Assembly (NCBI GenBank): GCA_900539175.1
Contig: UQAW01000019.1
Location: 1 to 54,505, forward strand
Source: an uncultured Lachnospiraceae bacterium
Lineage (GTDB): Bacteria > Bacillota > Clostridia > Lachnospirales > Lachnospiraceae
Length of the DNA stretch: 54,505 nucleotides
Direction: 5' to 3'
This document shows positions 33,927-40,938 of this stretch, in pieces. A program made the position numbers and the translations under genes. The notes under the pieces are model-generated. The model was given only the letters and a program-made list of their open reading frames with translations. It was not told where the DNA came from and made no database searches. How positions within the stretch are numbered: the first letter of the stretch is position 1; every line of letters starts with the position of its first letter.

Positions 33927-34367
33927 ATGGATTTATCAAATTTACAGCCTGCTGAAGGTTCCAGACAGAGCGATAATTTCCGTCGTGGACGTGGTCATGG
34001 TTCAGGTAATGGTAAAACAGCTGGTAAGGGACATAAGGGACAGAAAGCTCGTTCCGGAGCACCCAGACCAGGTTTTGAAGGTGGTCAGATGCCTTTGTAC
34101 AGACGTCTTCCTAAGAGAGGTTTCACAAACAGAAACACGAAGGAGATCGTTGGTATCAATGTAAGCGCGTTAGAGAGATTTGAGGATGGAACTGAAGTGA
34201 CCGTTCAGGCATTAGTTGAAAGCGGTGTTGTTTCCAACCCGAAAGATGGTGTTAAGATTTTAGGTAATGGTGAAATTTCCAAGAAACTTACAGTGAAAGT
34301 GAACGCCTTCAGTGAGAGCGCAAAAGCAAAAATTGAAGCGGCAGGTGGAACAGCCGAGGTGATCTAA
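33927..34367 (+). CDS. rplO: 50S ribosomal protein L15
   Basis: A 146-residue L15, a late assembly protein. MDLSNLQPAEGSRQSDNFRRGRGHGSGNG and KRGFTNRNTKEIVGINVSAL are characteristic. ATG 33927 is behind AAAGGAGG; an in-frame ATG at 33906 precedes that site and is rejected. The stop overlaps secY by one base (TAATG). Confidence 0.97.
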   Translation: MDLSNLQPAEGSRQSDNFRRGRGHGSGNGKTAGKGHKGQKARSGAPRPGFEGGQMPLYRRLPKRGFTNRNTKEIVGINVSALERFEDGTEVTVQALVESGVVSNPKDGVKILGNGEISKKLTVKVNAFSESAKAKIEAAGGTAEVI

Positions 34368-35683
34368 TGTTTAAAACATTAAGAGATGCATTTAAAATCA
34401 AAGAAGTACGCAGAAAGATTTTATATGTTATTATGATGCTGGCAGTGATCCGTCTTGGATCACAGTTGCCGGTGCCTGGTGTTGATACTCAGTTCTTTGC
34501 AAATTTCTTTGCAAATAATACAAATGATGCATTCAATTTCCTGAATGCATTTACAGGCGGCGGATTTGACAATTTTTCAATCTTTGCGCTTAGTATTACA
34601 CCGTATATTACGTCTTCAATCATTATCCAGCTTCTGACAATCGCGATTCCAAAACTGGAAGAGATGCAGAGAGACGGTGAGGATGGAAGAAAGAAACTGA
34701 CAGCAATTACGCGTTATGTTACAGTTGCGCTGGCTCTGTTTGAGTCAATTGCAATGGCAATCGGATTTGGTAACAGAGGTCTGATTACAGAAATGACATT
34801 TATCAATGTTACGATTGTTGTTGCTGCATTGACAGCCGGATCAGCCTTTCTTATGTGGGTTGGAGAGCAGATTAACGATAAGGGTATCGGAAATGGTATT
34901 TCTATGGTCCTGTTAATCAATATCCTTTCCAGAATCCCAAGTGATATGGTTACTTTGTTTGAGAACTTCATCAAAGGTCAGACCATTGCAAAAGGTGTAC
35001 TGCGTGGAGTAATTATTCTTGCAATTATTCTTGCAGTTACAGTATTTGTTCTGATTCTGAATGGTGCAGAGCGCAGAATTCCGGTTCAGTATTCTAAGAA
35101 AATGCAGGGAAGAAAGATGGTTGGCGGTCAGTCTTCCAATATTCCGCTGAAGGTTAATACCGCAGGCGTTATTCCGATTATCTTTGCTTCTTCCATTATG
35201 TCATTCCCAGGAATTATTGCTTCTTTCGCAGGAAAGAGCAACGTTGGCGGATGGGGCGGAAGGGTTCTGTCTATCCTGAATTCCAGCAACTGGTTTGACA
35301 GAGCTGATATGGTAAATACCGTTGGTCTGATTCTCTATGTGGTATTGGTTATTTTCTTTGCTTATTTTTATACTTCGATTACTTTCAATCCATTGGAAGT
35401 TGCGGACAATATGAAAAAGCAGGGTGGATTTATTCCAGGTATCCGTCCGGGAAAAGCTACGGTTGATTATCTGAATTCCATTTTAGGCTATGTTATTTTT
35501 ATAGGTGCTGCAGGTCTTACGATTGTCGCAGTCATCCCATTTTTCTTCAATGGAATGTTCAAGGCAAACGTATCATTCGGCGGTACATCCCTTATCATTA
35601 TTGTATCAGTAATTCTGGAGACACTCAAACAGATTGAATCCATGATGCTTGTACGTAATTATAAAGGATTCTTGAACGATTAA
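34367..35683 (+). CDS. secY: protein translocase subunit SecY
   Basis: Channel-forming subunit of the Sec translocon, 438 residues with ten predicted membrane helices. LGSQLPVPGVD near the N-terminus, the plug/lateral gate region ALSITPYITSSIIIQLL, and cytoplasmic loop GAERRIPVQYSKKMQGRKMVGGQSSNIPLKVN are clear. It overlaps rplO by one base and is followed by a hairpin. Confidence 0.98.
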   Translation: MFKTLRDAFKIKEVRRKILYVIMMLAVIRLGSQLPVPGVDTQFFANFFANNTNDAFNFLNAFTGGGFDNFSIFALSITPYITSSIIIQLLTIAIPKLEEMQRDGEDGRKKLTAITRYVTVALALFESIAMAIGFGNRGLITEMTFINVTIVVAALTAGSAFLMWVGEQINDKGIGNGISMVLLINILSRIPSDMVTLFENFIKGQTIAKGVLRGVIILAIILAVTVFVLILNGAERRIPVQYSKKMQGRKMVGGQSSNIPLKVNTAGVIPIIFASSIMSFPGIIASFAGKSNVGGWGGRVLSILNSSNWFDRADMVNTVGLILYVVLVIFFAYFYTSITFNPLEVADNMKKQGGFIPGIRPGKATVDYLNSILGYVIFIGAAGLTIVAVIPFFFNGMFKANVSFGGTSLIIIVSVILETLKQIESMMLVRNYKGFLND

Positions 35684-35696
35684 GAACGATGAGAAG

Positions 35697-35725
35697 AGGT
35701 TGTGGCGATTTTTTCGTCACAACCT
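35697..35725 (+). terminator. terminator-like hairpin after secY
   Basis: AGGTTGTGGCGA pairs with TCGTCACAACCT (one mismatch) around a T-rich loop, followed by a short TTT. It probably ends or reduces transcription from the S10/spc block. Confidence 0.65.
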
Positions 35726-35755
35726 TTCAGCGTTTCTGTATTTCTGAAAAAAGTA

Positions 35756-35785
35756 TTGATTCCATACCTGTTTTGCTATTATAAT
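35756..35785 (+). promoter_or_regulatory. promoter for adk-map-infA
   Basis: TTGATT, 18 bases, TATAAT. It lies between the secY hairpin and adk and would start a new transcript for adk, map, the KOW gene and infA. Confidence 0.65.
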
Positions 35786-35848
35786 AGCATCAGAAGCCTG
35801 CATGGGAAATATAGGCAGGACAGAGTATAGGGAGAAGGAGAATATGTT

Positions 35849-36493
35849 ATGAAGATTATTATGTTAGGAGCACCAGGCGCAGGAAAAGGAACTCAGGCGA
35901 AGAAAATAGCGGAGAAGTATCAGATTCCGCATATTTCTACCGGCGATATTTTCCGTGCAAATATTAAGAATGGCACAGAGTTAGGCAAAAAGGCGAAAGA
36001 ATATATGGATCAGGGCCTGCTGGTTCCGGATGAATTAACCTGTGATCTGGTTGTTGACCGCATTTCACAACCGGATGCATCCAATGGCTATGTACTGGAT
36101 GGTTTTCCAAGAACCATTCCTCAGGCAGAGGCACTTACCAATGCGCTGAATGCACGTGGAGAGAAGATTGATTATGCGGTGAACGTAGAGGTACCGGATG
36201 AGAATATCGTGAATCGTATGTCCGGACGCCGTGCGTGTCTGGCTTGTGGAGCAACGTATCATGTAGAGTATAATGCACCGAAGGCAGAAGGATTTTGTGA
36301 CTCCTGCGGTAAGGATCTGGTGCTGCGGGATGATGATAAACCGGAGACTGTGAAGAAGCGTCTCGATGTTTATCATGCACAGACACAGCCATTGATCGAG
36401 TATTATCAGGCAGCCGGTGCATTGGTGGAAGTCGATGGAACACAGGATATCAATGTTGTGTTTGATGACATCGTGAAGATTTTAGGAGCATAA
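35849..36493 (+). CDS. adk: adenylate kinase
   Basis: Interconverts ATP + AMP and 2 ADP. The 214-residue long form has P-loop GAPGAGKGTQ (residues 7-16), AMP-binding ISTGDIFRANI, and DGFPRTIPQAEAL. The LID carries CLACG and CDSCG, four Cys that bind zinc, as in Gram-positive enzymes. GAAGGAG lies upstream. Standard place between secY and map. Confidence 0.98.
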   Translation: MKIIMLGAPGAGKGTQAKKIAEKYQIPHISTGDIFRANIKNGTELGKKAKEYMDQGLLVPDELTCDLVVDRISQPDASNGYVLDGFPRTIPQAEALTNALNARGEKIDYAVNVEVPDENIVNRMSGRRACLACGATYHVEYNAPKAEGFCDSCGKDLVLRDDDKPETVKKRLDVYHAQTQPLIEYYQAAGALVEVDGTQDINVVFDDIVKILGA

Positions 36494-36498
36494 AGAAT

Positions 36499-37254
36499 AT
36501 GTCTGTATCAATTAAAACTGCCAGAGAGATTGAGCTTATGCGTCATGCCGGTATGTTGCTTGAAAAGGTTCATGATGAACTTGCCAATGCACTGAAACCG
36601 GGGATGTCTACTTGGGAGATTGACCATCTGGGAGAAGAAATCATCCGCAGCTTCGGCTGTGTGCCTAATTTTTTGCATTACAATGGATATCCCGCATCCA
36701 TCTGCGTTTCTGTGAATGATGAGGTGGTGCACGGGATACCAAATAAGCGTCATATCCTGAAAGAGGGTGACATCGTCAGCCTGGATGCAGGGCTCATCTA
36801 TAAGGGGTACCATTCGGATGCAGCCCGTACCCATGCAGTAGGTGAGATCAGTAAAGAGGCGGCACAATTAATTAAAGTCACGAGAGAATCCTTTTTTGAA
36901 GGAATCAAATATGCAAAAGCCGGAAATCATTTACATCAGATATCTGCGGCAATCGGCAATTATGCGGAAAGCTTTGGATACGGTGTGGTACGTGAACTGG
37001 TGGGTCACGGAATCGGCACTCACCTTCATGAAGATCCGCAGATACCGAATTTTGCATGCAGAGGCAGAGGGATTCGTCTCCAGCCCGGTATGACACTGGC
37101 AATTGAGCCTATGATTAATATAGGACGGCCTGAGGTTGCCTGGCTTGATGACGACTGGACAGTCGTGACTGAGGATGGAACACTTTCCGCACATTATGAG
37201 AATACGGTTTTGATTACCGAAGGCGAACCGGAAATCCTGACGTTGTCTCACTAA
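36499..37254 (+). CDS. map: methionine aminopeptidase, type I
   Basis: Removes the initiator Met from new proteins. The 251-residue type Ia enzyme has the metal ligands in SLDAGLIYKGYHSDAART (two Asp), LVGHGIGTHLHEDPQIPNF (His), MTLAIEPMI (Glu) and SAHYENTVLIT (Glu). It begins five bases after adk and has no zinc-finger extension. Normal for a Firmicute. Confidence 0.98.
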   Translation: MSVSIKTAREIELMRHAGMLLEKVHDELANALKPGMSTWEIDHLGEEIIRSFGCVPNFLHYNGYPASICVSVNDEVVHGIPNKRHILKEGDIVSLDAGLIYKGYHSDAARTHAVGEISKEAAQLIKVTRESFFEGIKYAKAGNHLHQISAAIGNYAESFGYGVVRELVGHGIGTHLHEDPQIPNFACRGRGIRLQPGMTLAIEPMINIGRPEVAWLDDDWTVVTEDGTLSAHYENTVLITEGEPEILTLSH

Positions 37255-37267
37255 GAGGAGGTTTAGG

Positions 37268-37552
37268 ATGAAGGAATTGACGGCAGGAATGTTTGCCAGA
37301 AGTCTGGCGGGACATGATAAAGGAAAACTGTATATTGTAACTGCGGTAGATGGGGATGTTGTATATCTGGCGGATGGTAAGATTCGTCTGACCACGAATC
37401 CGAAGAAAAAGAAGAGAAAGCATATTCAGCCGGATTTTACAGTATCGGATACAATTTTGGAACGGGAGATGCATGGTCTGCCGCTCCGTGAGGAAGATAT
37501 CAGAAAAGCAATTAAAACCAAGGAGGTTTCAAAATGTCAAAGGCAGATGTAA
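37268..37552 (+). CDS. KOW-domain RNA-binding protein (L14e/YlxR-like spacer gene)
   Basis: A 94-residue basic protein with a KOW-type beta fold at residues 5-45 (GMFARSLAGHDKGKLYIVTAVDG) and a Lys-rich stretch, PKKKKRKHIQP. KOW proteins bind RNA, often in ribosomes. Such a gene is common between map and infA in clostridia; its exact role is not known to me. AAGAGGAGG precedes the ATG. It overlaps infA by 19 bases, so the two are coupled. Confidence 0.8.
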   Translation: MKELTAGMFARSLAGHDKGKLYIVTAVDGDVVYLADGKIRLTTNPKKKKRKHIQPDFTVSDTILEREMHGLPLREEDIRKAIKTKEVSKCQRQM

Positions 37553-37752
37553 TTGAAGTAGAGGGAACAGTGCTTGAGAAATTACCGAACGCTATGTTCA
37601 AGGTAGAACTTGAGAATAAGCATGTGGTACTTGCACATATCAGCGGAAAGCTGCGGATGAACTTTATCCGTATCCTTCCGGGGGATAAGGTGACGATTGA
37701 GCTTTCACCGTATGATCTGGATAAGGGAAGAATTATCTGGAGAGATAAATAA
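37534..37752 (+). CDS. infA: translation initiation factor IF-1
   Basis: A 72-residue OB-fold protein that fills the A site during initiation. ADVIEVEGTVLEKLPNAMFKVEL, HVVLAHISGKLRMNFIRILPGDKV and SPYDLDKGRIIWR identify it. AAGGAGG lies upstream inside the KOW gene. In relatives rpmJ follows closely; here it is about 8.7 kb away. Confidence 0.98.
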   Translation: MSKADVIEVEGTVLEKLPNAMFKVELENKHVVLAHISGKLRMNFIRILPGDKVTIELSPYDLDKGRIIWRDK

Positions 37753-37813
37753 GAGAGGGGCCGGTGGTTGGCTGTTGGTCGATGACCACTCGGAAGGGTG
37801 TTTAGTACGGACG

Positions 37814-38113
37814 CGGAAAGCGAAACGTGCAGAACCCGTCGGTCTGGCGGCAGAGGGCAGCGTTCGGATCTTGTTTCGACTTGCAAGGAGTTGTAAGTGA
37901 AAACGAGCCGGGAATTTATGGAATCGAAGCAATTCGTCGGGAAATCTGATGATTTCCCAACTCAGTGCTTCTTAAAACTGAGACTTGTGGTCTCAGTTTT
38001 ATCCATAAATTCCCGGCTCGTTTTCTCTAACAACTGCTATGCAAGTCTGCAAATAGATTCGAACGCACGCCCTCTGCCGTCAGGCCGGCGGTTTCTGCGC
38101 GTTTTGCTTTCCG
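37814..38113. repeat. 300-bp imperfect palindrome with branched apex
   Basis: No gene fills 37753-38268; most of it is this element. Its arms pair over about 110 bases each. Perfect segments include GGCAGAGGGC at 37849-37858 with 38069-38078, and 24 bases at 37899-37922 with 38002-38025. The ends CGGAAAG (37814) and CTTTCCG (38113) also pair. The apex is not a simple loop: it holds GGGAAATC/GATTTCCC (37940-37957) inside GAAGCA/TGCTTC, then an 11-bp hairpin AAAACTGAGAC/GTCTCAGTTTT (37974-38000). It could be a non-autonomous mobile element or a structured RNA at the island's left edge. Confidence 0.7.
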
Positions 38114-38170
38114 GCTGAATATGTTTTTAATTCAATAATTACTCTATTTCGTACTAAAAATAGCATAATC

Positions 38171-38236
38171 CAATAAGTTGCCTTTTTACATGATATTATG
38201 TAGTCACAAAGTTGATATGGATATAAAACATATAAT
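38171..38236 (+). promoter_or_regulatory. putative activator-dependent promoter of the precursor genes
   Basis: A TATAAT box at 38231 lacks a proper -35 box. Instead a direct repeat of CAnnAAGTTG lies at 38171-38180 and 38205-38214, the second where a -35 box would be. An alternative -10 is TATTAT at 38194. A weak -35 with upstream repeats is the usual design for LytTR activation, so the island's own regulator may act here. Confidence 0.35.
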
Positions 38237-38268
38237 GCTTTGCAGAAATGAGAAAGGAGGAAATAAAA

Positions 38269-38352
38269 GTGCTTTTTGAGGTAAATAGCGTAAAACTGGG
38301 TTGCTTTGAAGCTGGAATTCCAATTGCAGGGTGTTTTGCACTTGGATGGTAA
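38269..38352 (+). CDS. RiPP precursor peptide 1 (27 residues)
   Basis: A GTG-start gene with AGGAGG eight bases upstream encodes MLFEVNSVK followed by a core LGCFxAGxPIAGCFxLGW and a stop directly after Trp. The core holds two Cys (positions 12 and 22), each in a GCFxxG unit, and no Ser, Thr or Lys. An in-frame ATG at 38248 would precede the ribosome site and is rejected. It is 19/27 identical to the next peptide, which supports both as real genes. It is not a lanthipeptide (no Ser/Thr in the core). It is likely modified by the radical SAM protein at 44790 and exported as a bacteriocin or signal. Product and crosslinks are inferred. Confidence 0.8.
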   Translation: MLFEVNSVKLGCFEAGIPIAGCFALGW

Positions 38353-38391
38353 TGAAGTAAAAAATTAAAATGAGAGAAAGGAGAAGTTAAA

Positions 38392-38475
38392 ATGTTATTC
38401 AATGTAGAAAATGCAGCATTGGGATGCTTTCAGGCAGGAGTTCCGATTGCAGGTTGCTTTGTTCTTGGATGGTAG
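38392..38475 (+). CDS. RiPP precursor peptide 2 (27 residues)
   Basis: ATG start with GAAAGGAGAAG upstream, same length as peptide 1, encoding MLFNVENAA plus the same core. Substitutions (Glu/Gln 14, Ile/Val 17, Ala/Val 24 and five in the leader part) are spread along the gene and often conservative, a sign of selection on the peptide. Two similar peptides made side by side recall two-component bacteriocins such as thuricin CD, or variant signals. It lacks Lys, so a streptide-type Lys-Trp link cannot be the shared chemistry. It lies 39 bases after peptide 1. Confidence 0.8.
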   Translation: MLFNVENAALGCFQAGVPIAGCFVLGW

Positions 38476-38525
38476 TCATATGGAGACTTAAAAAAGGAAA
38501 CCTAATGCGTTTGTATAAGAACTGT

Positions 38526-38554
38526 TTGACAGAGTACTGTTCAAAAATTATATG
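38526..38554 (+). promoter_or_regulatory. SigA promoter for the island's transporter genes
   Basis: TTGACA, 17 bases, TATATG, between the second precursor and the ABC ATPase. It suggests basal, separate expression of the transport/immunity genes. Confidence 0.5.
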
Positions 38555-38561
38555 ATACATA

Positions 38562-38605
38562 TTCAACCGATGAAGTAATCTTAGCATATTACCTCATCGG
38601 TTGAA
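38562..38605 (+). terminator. 18-bp stem-loop after the precursors
   Basis: TTCAACCGATGAAGTAAT pairs with ATTACCTCATCGGTTGAA (one mismatch) around an eight-base loop. No T run follows. It may lower read-through so the precursors are made in excess, or serve as an operator, since it lies at the expected start point of the promoter just upstream. Confidence 0.55.
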
Positions 38606-38628
38606 ATATTAAGAAGGAGGGCTACAGA

Positions 38629-39507
38629 ATGCCATTACTGGAAATTAGAAATGTAAGTAAATCCTACAAAACATTAAATGCATTATCTAATATGACATTT
38701 AATGTTGGTGCTGGAGAAATTGTTGCATTGTTGGGAAAGAATGGTGCTGGAAAAACGACTTTGTTAAACAGTATCGCTGGTAATATTCATCCGACAAGTG
38801 GTGATATTGTGTATAAAGGCAAAACATTATTGCAGAAAAATTCTCAGTTAAGTGAATTTGGGATATTAATTGAACCTACGTTTATACCATATATGAATGC
38901 TTATGATAATCTGAGTATATTGCTGAAAACATCCGGTATAAAGGATGTAAGAAAACAGGTGGAAGATCTTCTGAAGTTAGTAGGACTTGAAAATAAGAAA
39001 AATGAAAAGACAAAGGCGTTTTCATTTGGAATGAGACAGAGGCTGGGATTGGCACAGGCATTACTGAATCGTCCACAGTTTTTGATATTGGATGAACCAT
39101 TTGTAGGATTGGATCCTGCGGGAAAAAAGATATTAAAAAGTGTTATTCTGGAGAAGGCAAGAGAGGAAAAGGTCGGAATTTTATTTTCTAGCCATGATTT
39201 AGAGGATGTTGAAGAAATATGTGACAGAATTGTATTGATTGAAAATGGAAAGAAGAAATATGACGGAGTGGTTAAGTACGATAAAAAGTACGTTTTAATA
39301 TGCAACAGAGAAATCGTTGAAACTGAAAAATCCAATATCCCTAATTGTACGATAGACAAAAACAGAGTGGTGGTAGAACAATCTACAGATCTGGCAGATG
39401 TATTCGAAAGACTTTATGTCAATGGAATCAGAGTTATTGATTTGGAAATTCGTCAAAAATCATTATATGATTTTTTTGATAGTGATTGGAAGGAGGAATC
39501 AATGTGA
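38629..39507 (+). CDS. BcrA-type ABC transporter ATP-binding protein
   Basis: A 292-residue ATPase of the drug/bacteriocin-resistance group. Walker A GKNGAGKTT (residues 36-44), a signature of SFGMRQR (132-138) and Walker B FLILDEP (151-157) are intact. The C-terminal 80 residues form the accessory domain typical of BcrA/LanF proteins. With the permease that follows it probably removes the mature peptide from the membrane and protects the producer. AAGGAGGG precedes the ATG. Its ATGTGA end overlaps the permease start. Confidence 0.85.
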   Translation: MPLLEIRNVSKSYKTLNALSNMTFNVGAGEIVALLGKNGAGKTTLLNSIAGNIHPTSGDIVYKGKTLLQKNSQLSEFGILIEPTFIPYMNAYDNLSILLKTSGIKDVRKQVEDLLKLVGLENKKNEKTKAFSFGMRQRLGLAQALLNRPQFLILDEPFVGLDPAGKKILKSVILEKAREEKVGILFSSHDLEDVEEICDRIVLIENGKKKYDGVVKYDKKYVLICNREIVETEKSNIPNCTIDKNRVVVEQSTDLADVFERLYVNGIRVIDLEIRQKSLYDFFDSDWKEESM

Positions 39508-40301
39508 AAACGCCGTTAGCATTAATTGTAAGGATTGAATTGATAAAGTTTCTGAAGAGAAAAGATTTTGTTGCGATCTTGGGAATCGTATGTATAGGAT
39601 TTATTTTTGCTCTTAATATGAGAGGGGAGGGATATACGGGAGCAGAAAATCAAAGCGCAGTTTTCTGGGTAACGACACAATTGCTGACGGTTACATCATT
39701 GTTTATCGGTCCGATTATTATGGCATTTATCGGGACACAGATGTTGTCCAGCGAAATAGATAACAACAGCATTCTCCTATTTAATAGCCGTATAAGAAAT
39801 CGGGAAAAAATGTATTTTGGTAAGAGTATTGCTATGGTCTTAATCGGTATGTTGTTCTTTATTGTAAGTGTGGGAATTTTATTTGTAATCTATCTGGTAT
39901 GCACAGATGATTCTACGAGGTATGTTACAGGAAAGATTTTAGGGAATAATACATTAGATTTGATCTTGGTGATGTTTATGAATTATGTGTATGCGTTCTT
40001 TTTTGTGCCGCAATTAACTTTGTTTTTAGGTTCAAAATTTAAACCACTTGTTTCAGTTATTTTTGCATTTGGGGTAAGCTTGTTTTTTGGAAACACCGGT
40101 ACATTGCCACTAGTGAAATATTTTAATCCTATGTATTATGTTGTTCGCCTTGCAAATGATGTGGCAAGTACGACAGAAATTATTCATATAGATGTTTCTG
40201 AGAGAGTATTTTGTGTCCTGGCTCAGTTGGCATTGTGTATTGCTGTTTGTTTAGTGTTTAATTTATTGGGGGCCCAACAATTAAAGGAAAGAGATTTATA
40301 A
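39504..40301 (+). CDS. ABC-2-type permease
   Basis: A 265-residue membrane protein with about six hydrophobic segments and a short cytoplasmic start (MKTPLALIVRIELIKFLKRK), as in BcrB/LanE permeases. GTG 39504 overlaps the ATPase stop and has AAGGAGG upstream, so the longer frame from 39486 is rejected. It is the partner of the ATPase; the substrate (probably the island's own peptide) is inferred from context only. Confidence 0.8.
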   Translation: MKTPLALIVRIELIKFLKRKDFVAILGIVCIGFIFALNMRGEGYTGAENQSAVFWVTTQLLTVTSLFIGPIIMAFIGTQMLSSEIDNNSILLFNSRIRNREKMYFGKSIAMVLIGMLFFIVSVGILFVIYLVCTDDSTRYVTGKILGNNTLDLILVMFMNYVYAFFFVPQLTLFLGSKFKPLVSVIFAFGVSLFFGNTGTLPLVKYFNPMYYVVRLANDVASTTEIIHIDVSERVFCVLAQLALCIAVCLVFNLLGAQQLKERDL

Positions 40302-40303
40302 GT

Positions 40304-40927
40304 ATGGCAAAAGTAAAAAATTATGGTCGCCTTTTGGGAATAATCGTTATTGGAATGACAGGAGTCATTTTGGGGGCAAGTTTATTTACCAAGATATTTA
40401 CAGGCTTAGGAATCATGGAAACATACGAGGGAAAAATTCTTTTGACATGGTTATCCATGCTTATTGGCTTTGGTATTTTGCCTACGTTGTTGTTGGAAAG
40501 AAAAAACTTAACAATGGCAGATATGGGATTTGGAAGAATACGAAAAATAGAAGCATTAATTTGCTTGGTTGCTCTCGGCGCAGCAATTTTGTATATTGTA
40601 GTGGGCAGACAGATAGACAGTGCTTATCTGTTATTAGTGGCTAGCTTTCAAAACCTGGGTGTTGCATTGTTTGAAGAATATTTTTCAAAAGCTGTACTTT
40701 TTAATGCTATGAAACCCATTACAGAAAGGAAAGGTATTCCTATCCTGTTTTGTGCCTGCATATTTGCATATATTTTGCATAATAGTGATAGTTTTGGTGT
40801 CAATCTGTTTTATCGGTTTCCTATGGCACTAATTCTTGGAATTCTTTATAGTAAGACGGAGAATTTGTATCTGCCCATTACGCTTCATTTCATTAATAAT
40901 TTACTGGTAACATCAATACTTCAATAG
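40304..40927 (+). CDS. CPBP-family intramembrane protease homologue
   Basis: A 207-residue membrane protein with about six to seven segments and the three CPBP (CAAX protease/bacteriocin-processing) motifs: FEEYFSK (Glu124, Glu125), FAYILH (His159) and HFINN (His195, Asn199). The usual EExxxR is EExxxK here. Relatives in bacteriocin loci act in immunity or in peptide processing. The neighbouring exporter has no peptidase domain, so this could cut the precursor leader; equally it could be an immunity protein. It starts two bases after the permease. Confidence 0.75.
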   Translation: MAKVKNYGRLLGIIVIGMTGVILGASLFTKIFTGLGIMETYEGKILLTWLSMLIGFGILPTLLLERKNLTMADMGFGRIRKIEALICLVALGAAILYIVVGRQIDSAYLLLVASFQNLGVALFEEYFSKAVLFNAMKPITERKGIPILFCACIFAYILHNSDSFGVNLFYRFPMALILGILYSKTENLYLPITLHFINNLLVTSILQ

Positions 40928-40938
40928 AGAGGAGAACT

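Noticed and set aside
38248..38352. Longer form of precursor 1 from ATG 38248
   Set aside because: Its start lies before the strong AGGAGG, and the seven extra residues have no counterpart in precursor 2.
38269..38475. Lanthipeptide or streptide precursors
   Set aside because: No Ser or Thr in the cores and no LanM/LanB/LanC gene; no Lys in the second peptide for a Lys-Trp link.
38505..38555. 16-codon frame MRLYKNCLTEYCSKII with two Cys between precursor 2 and the ABC ATPase
   Set aside because: It has a weak ribosome site but no resemblance to the two precursors and overlaps the internal promoter; kept as a curiosity only.
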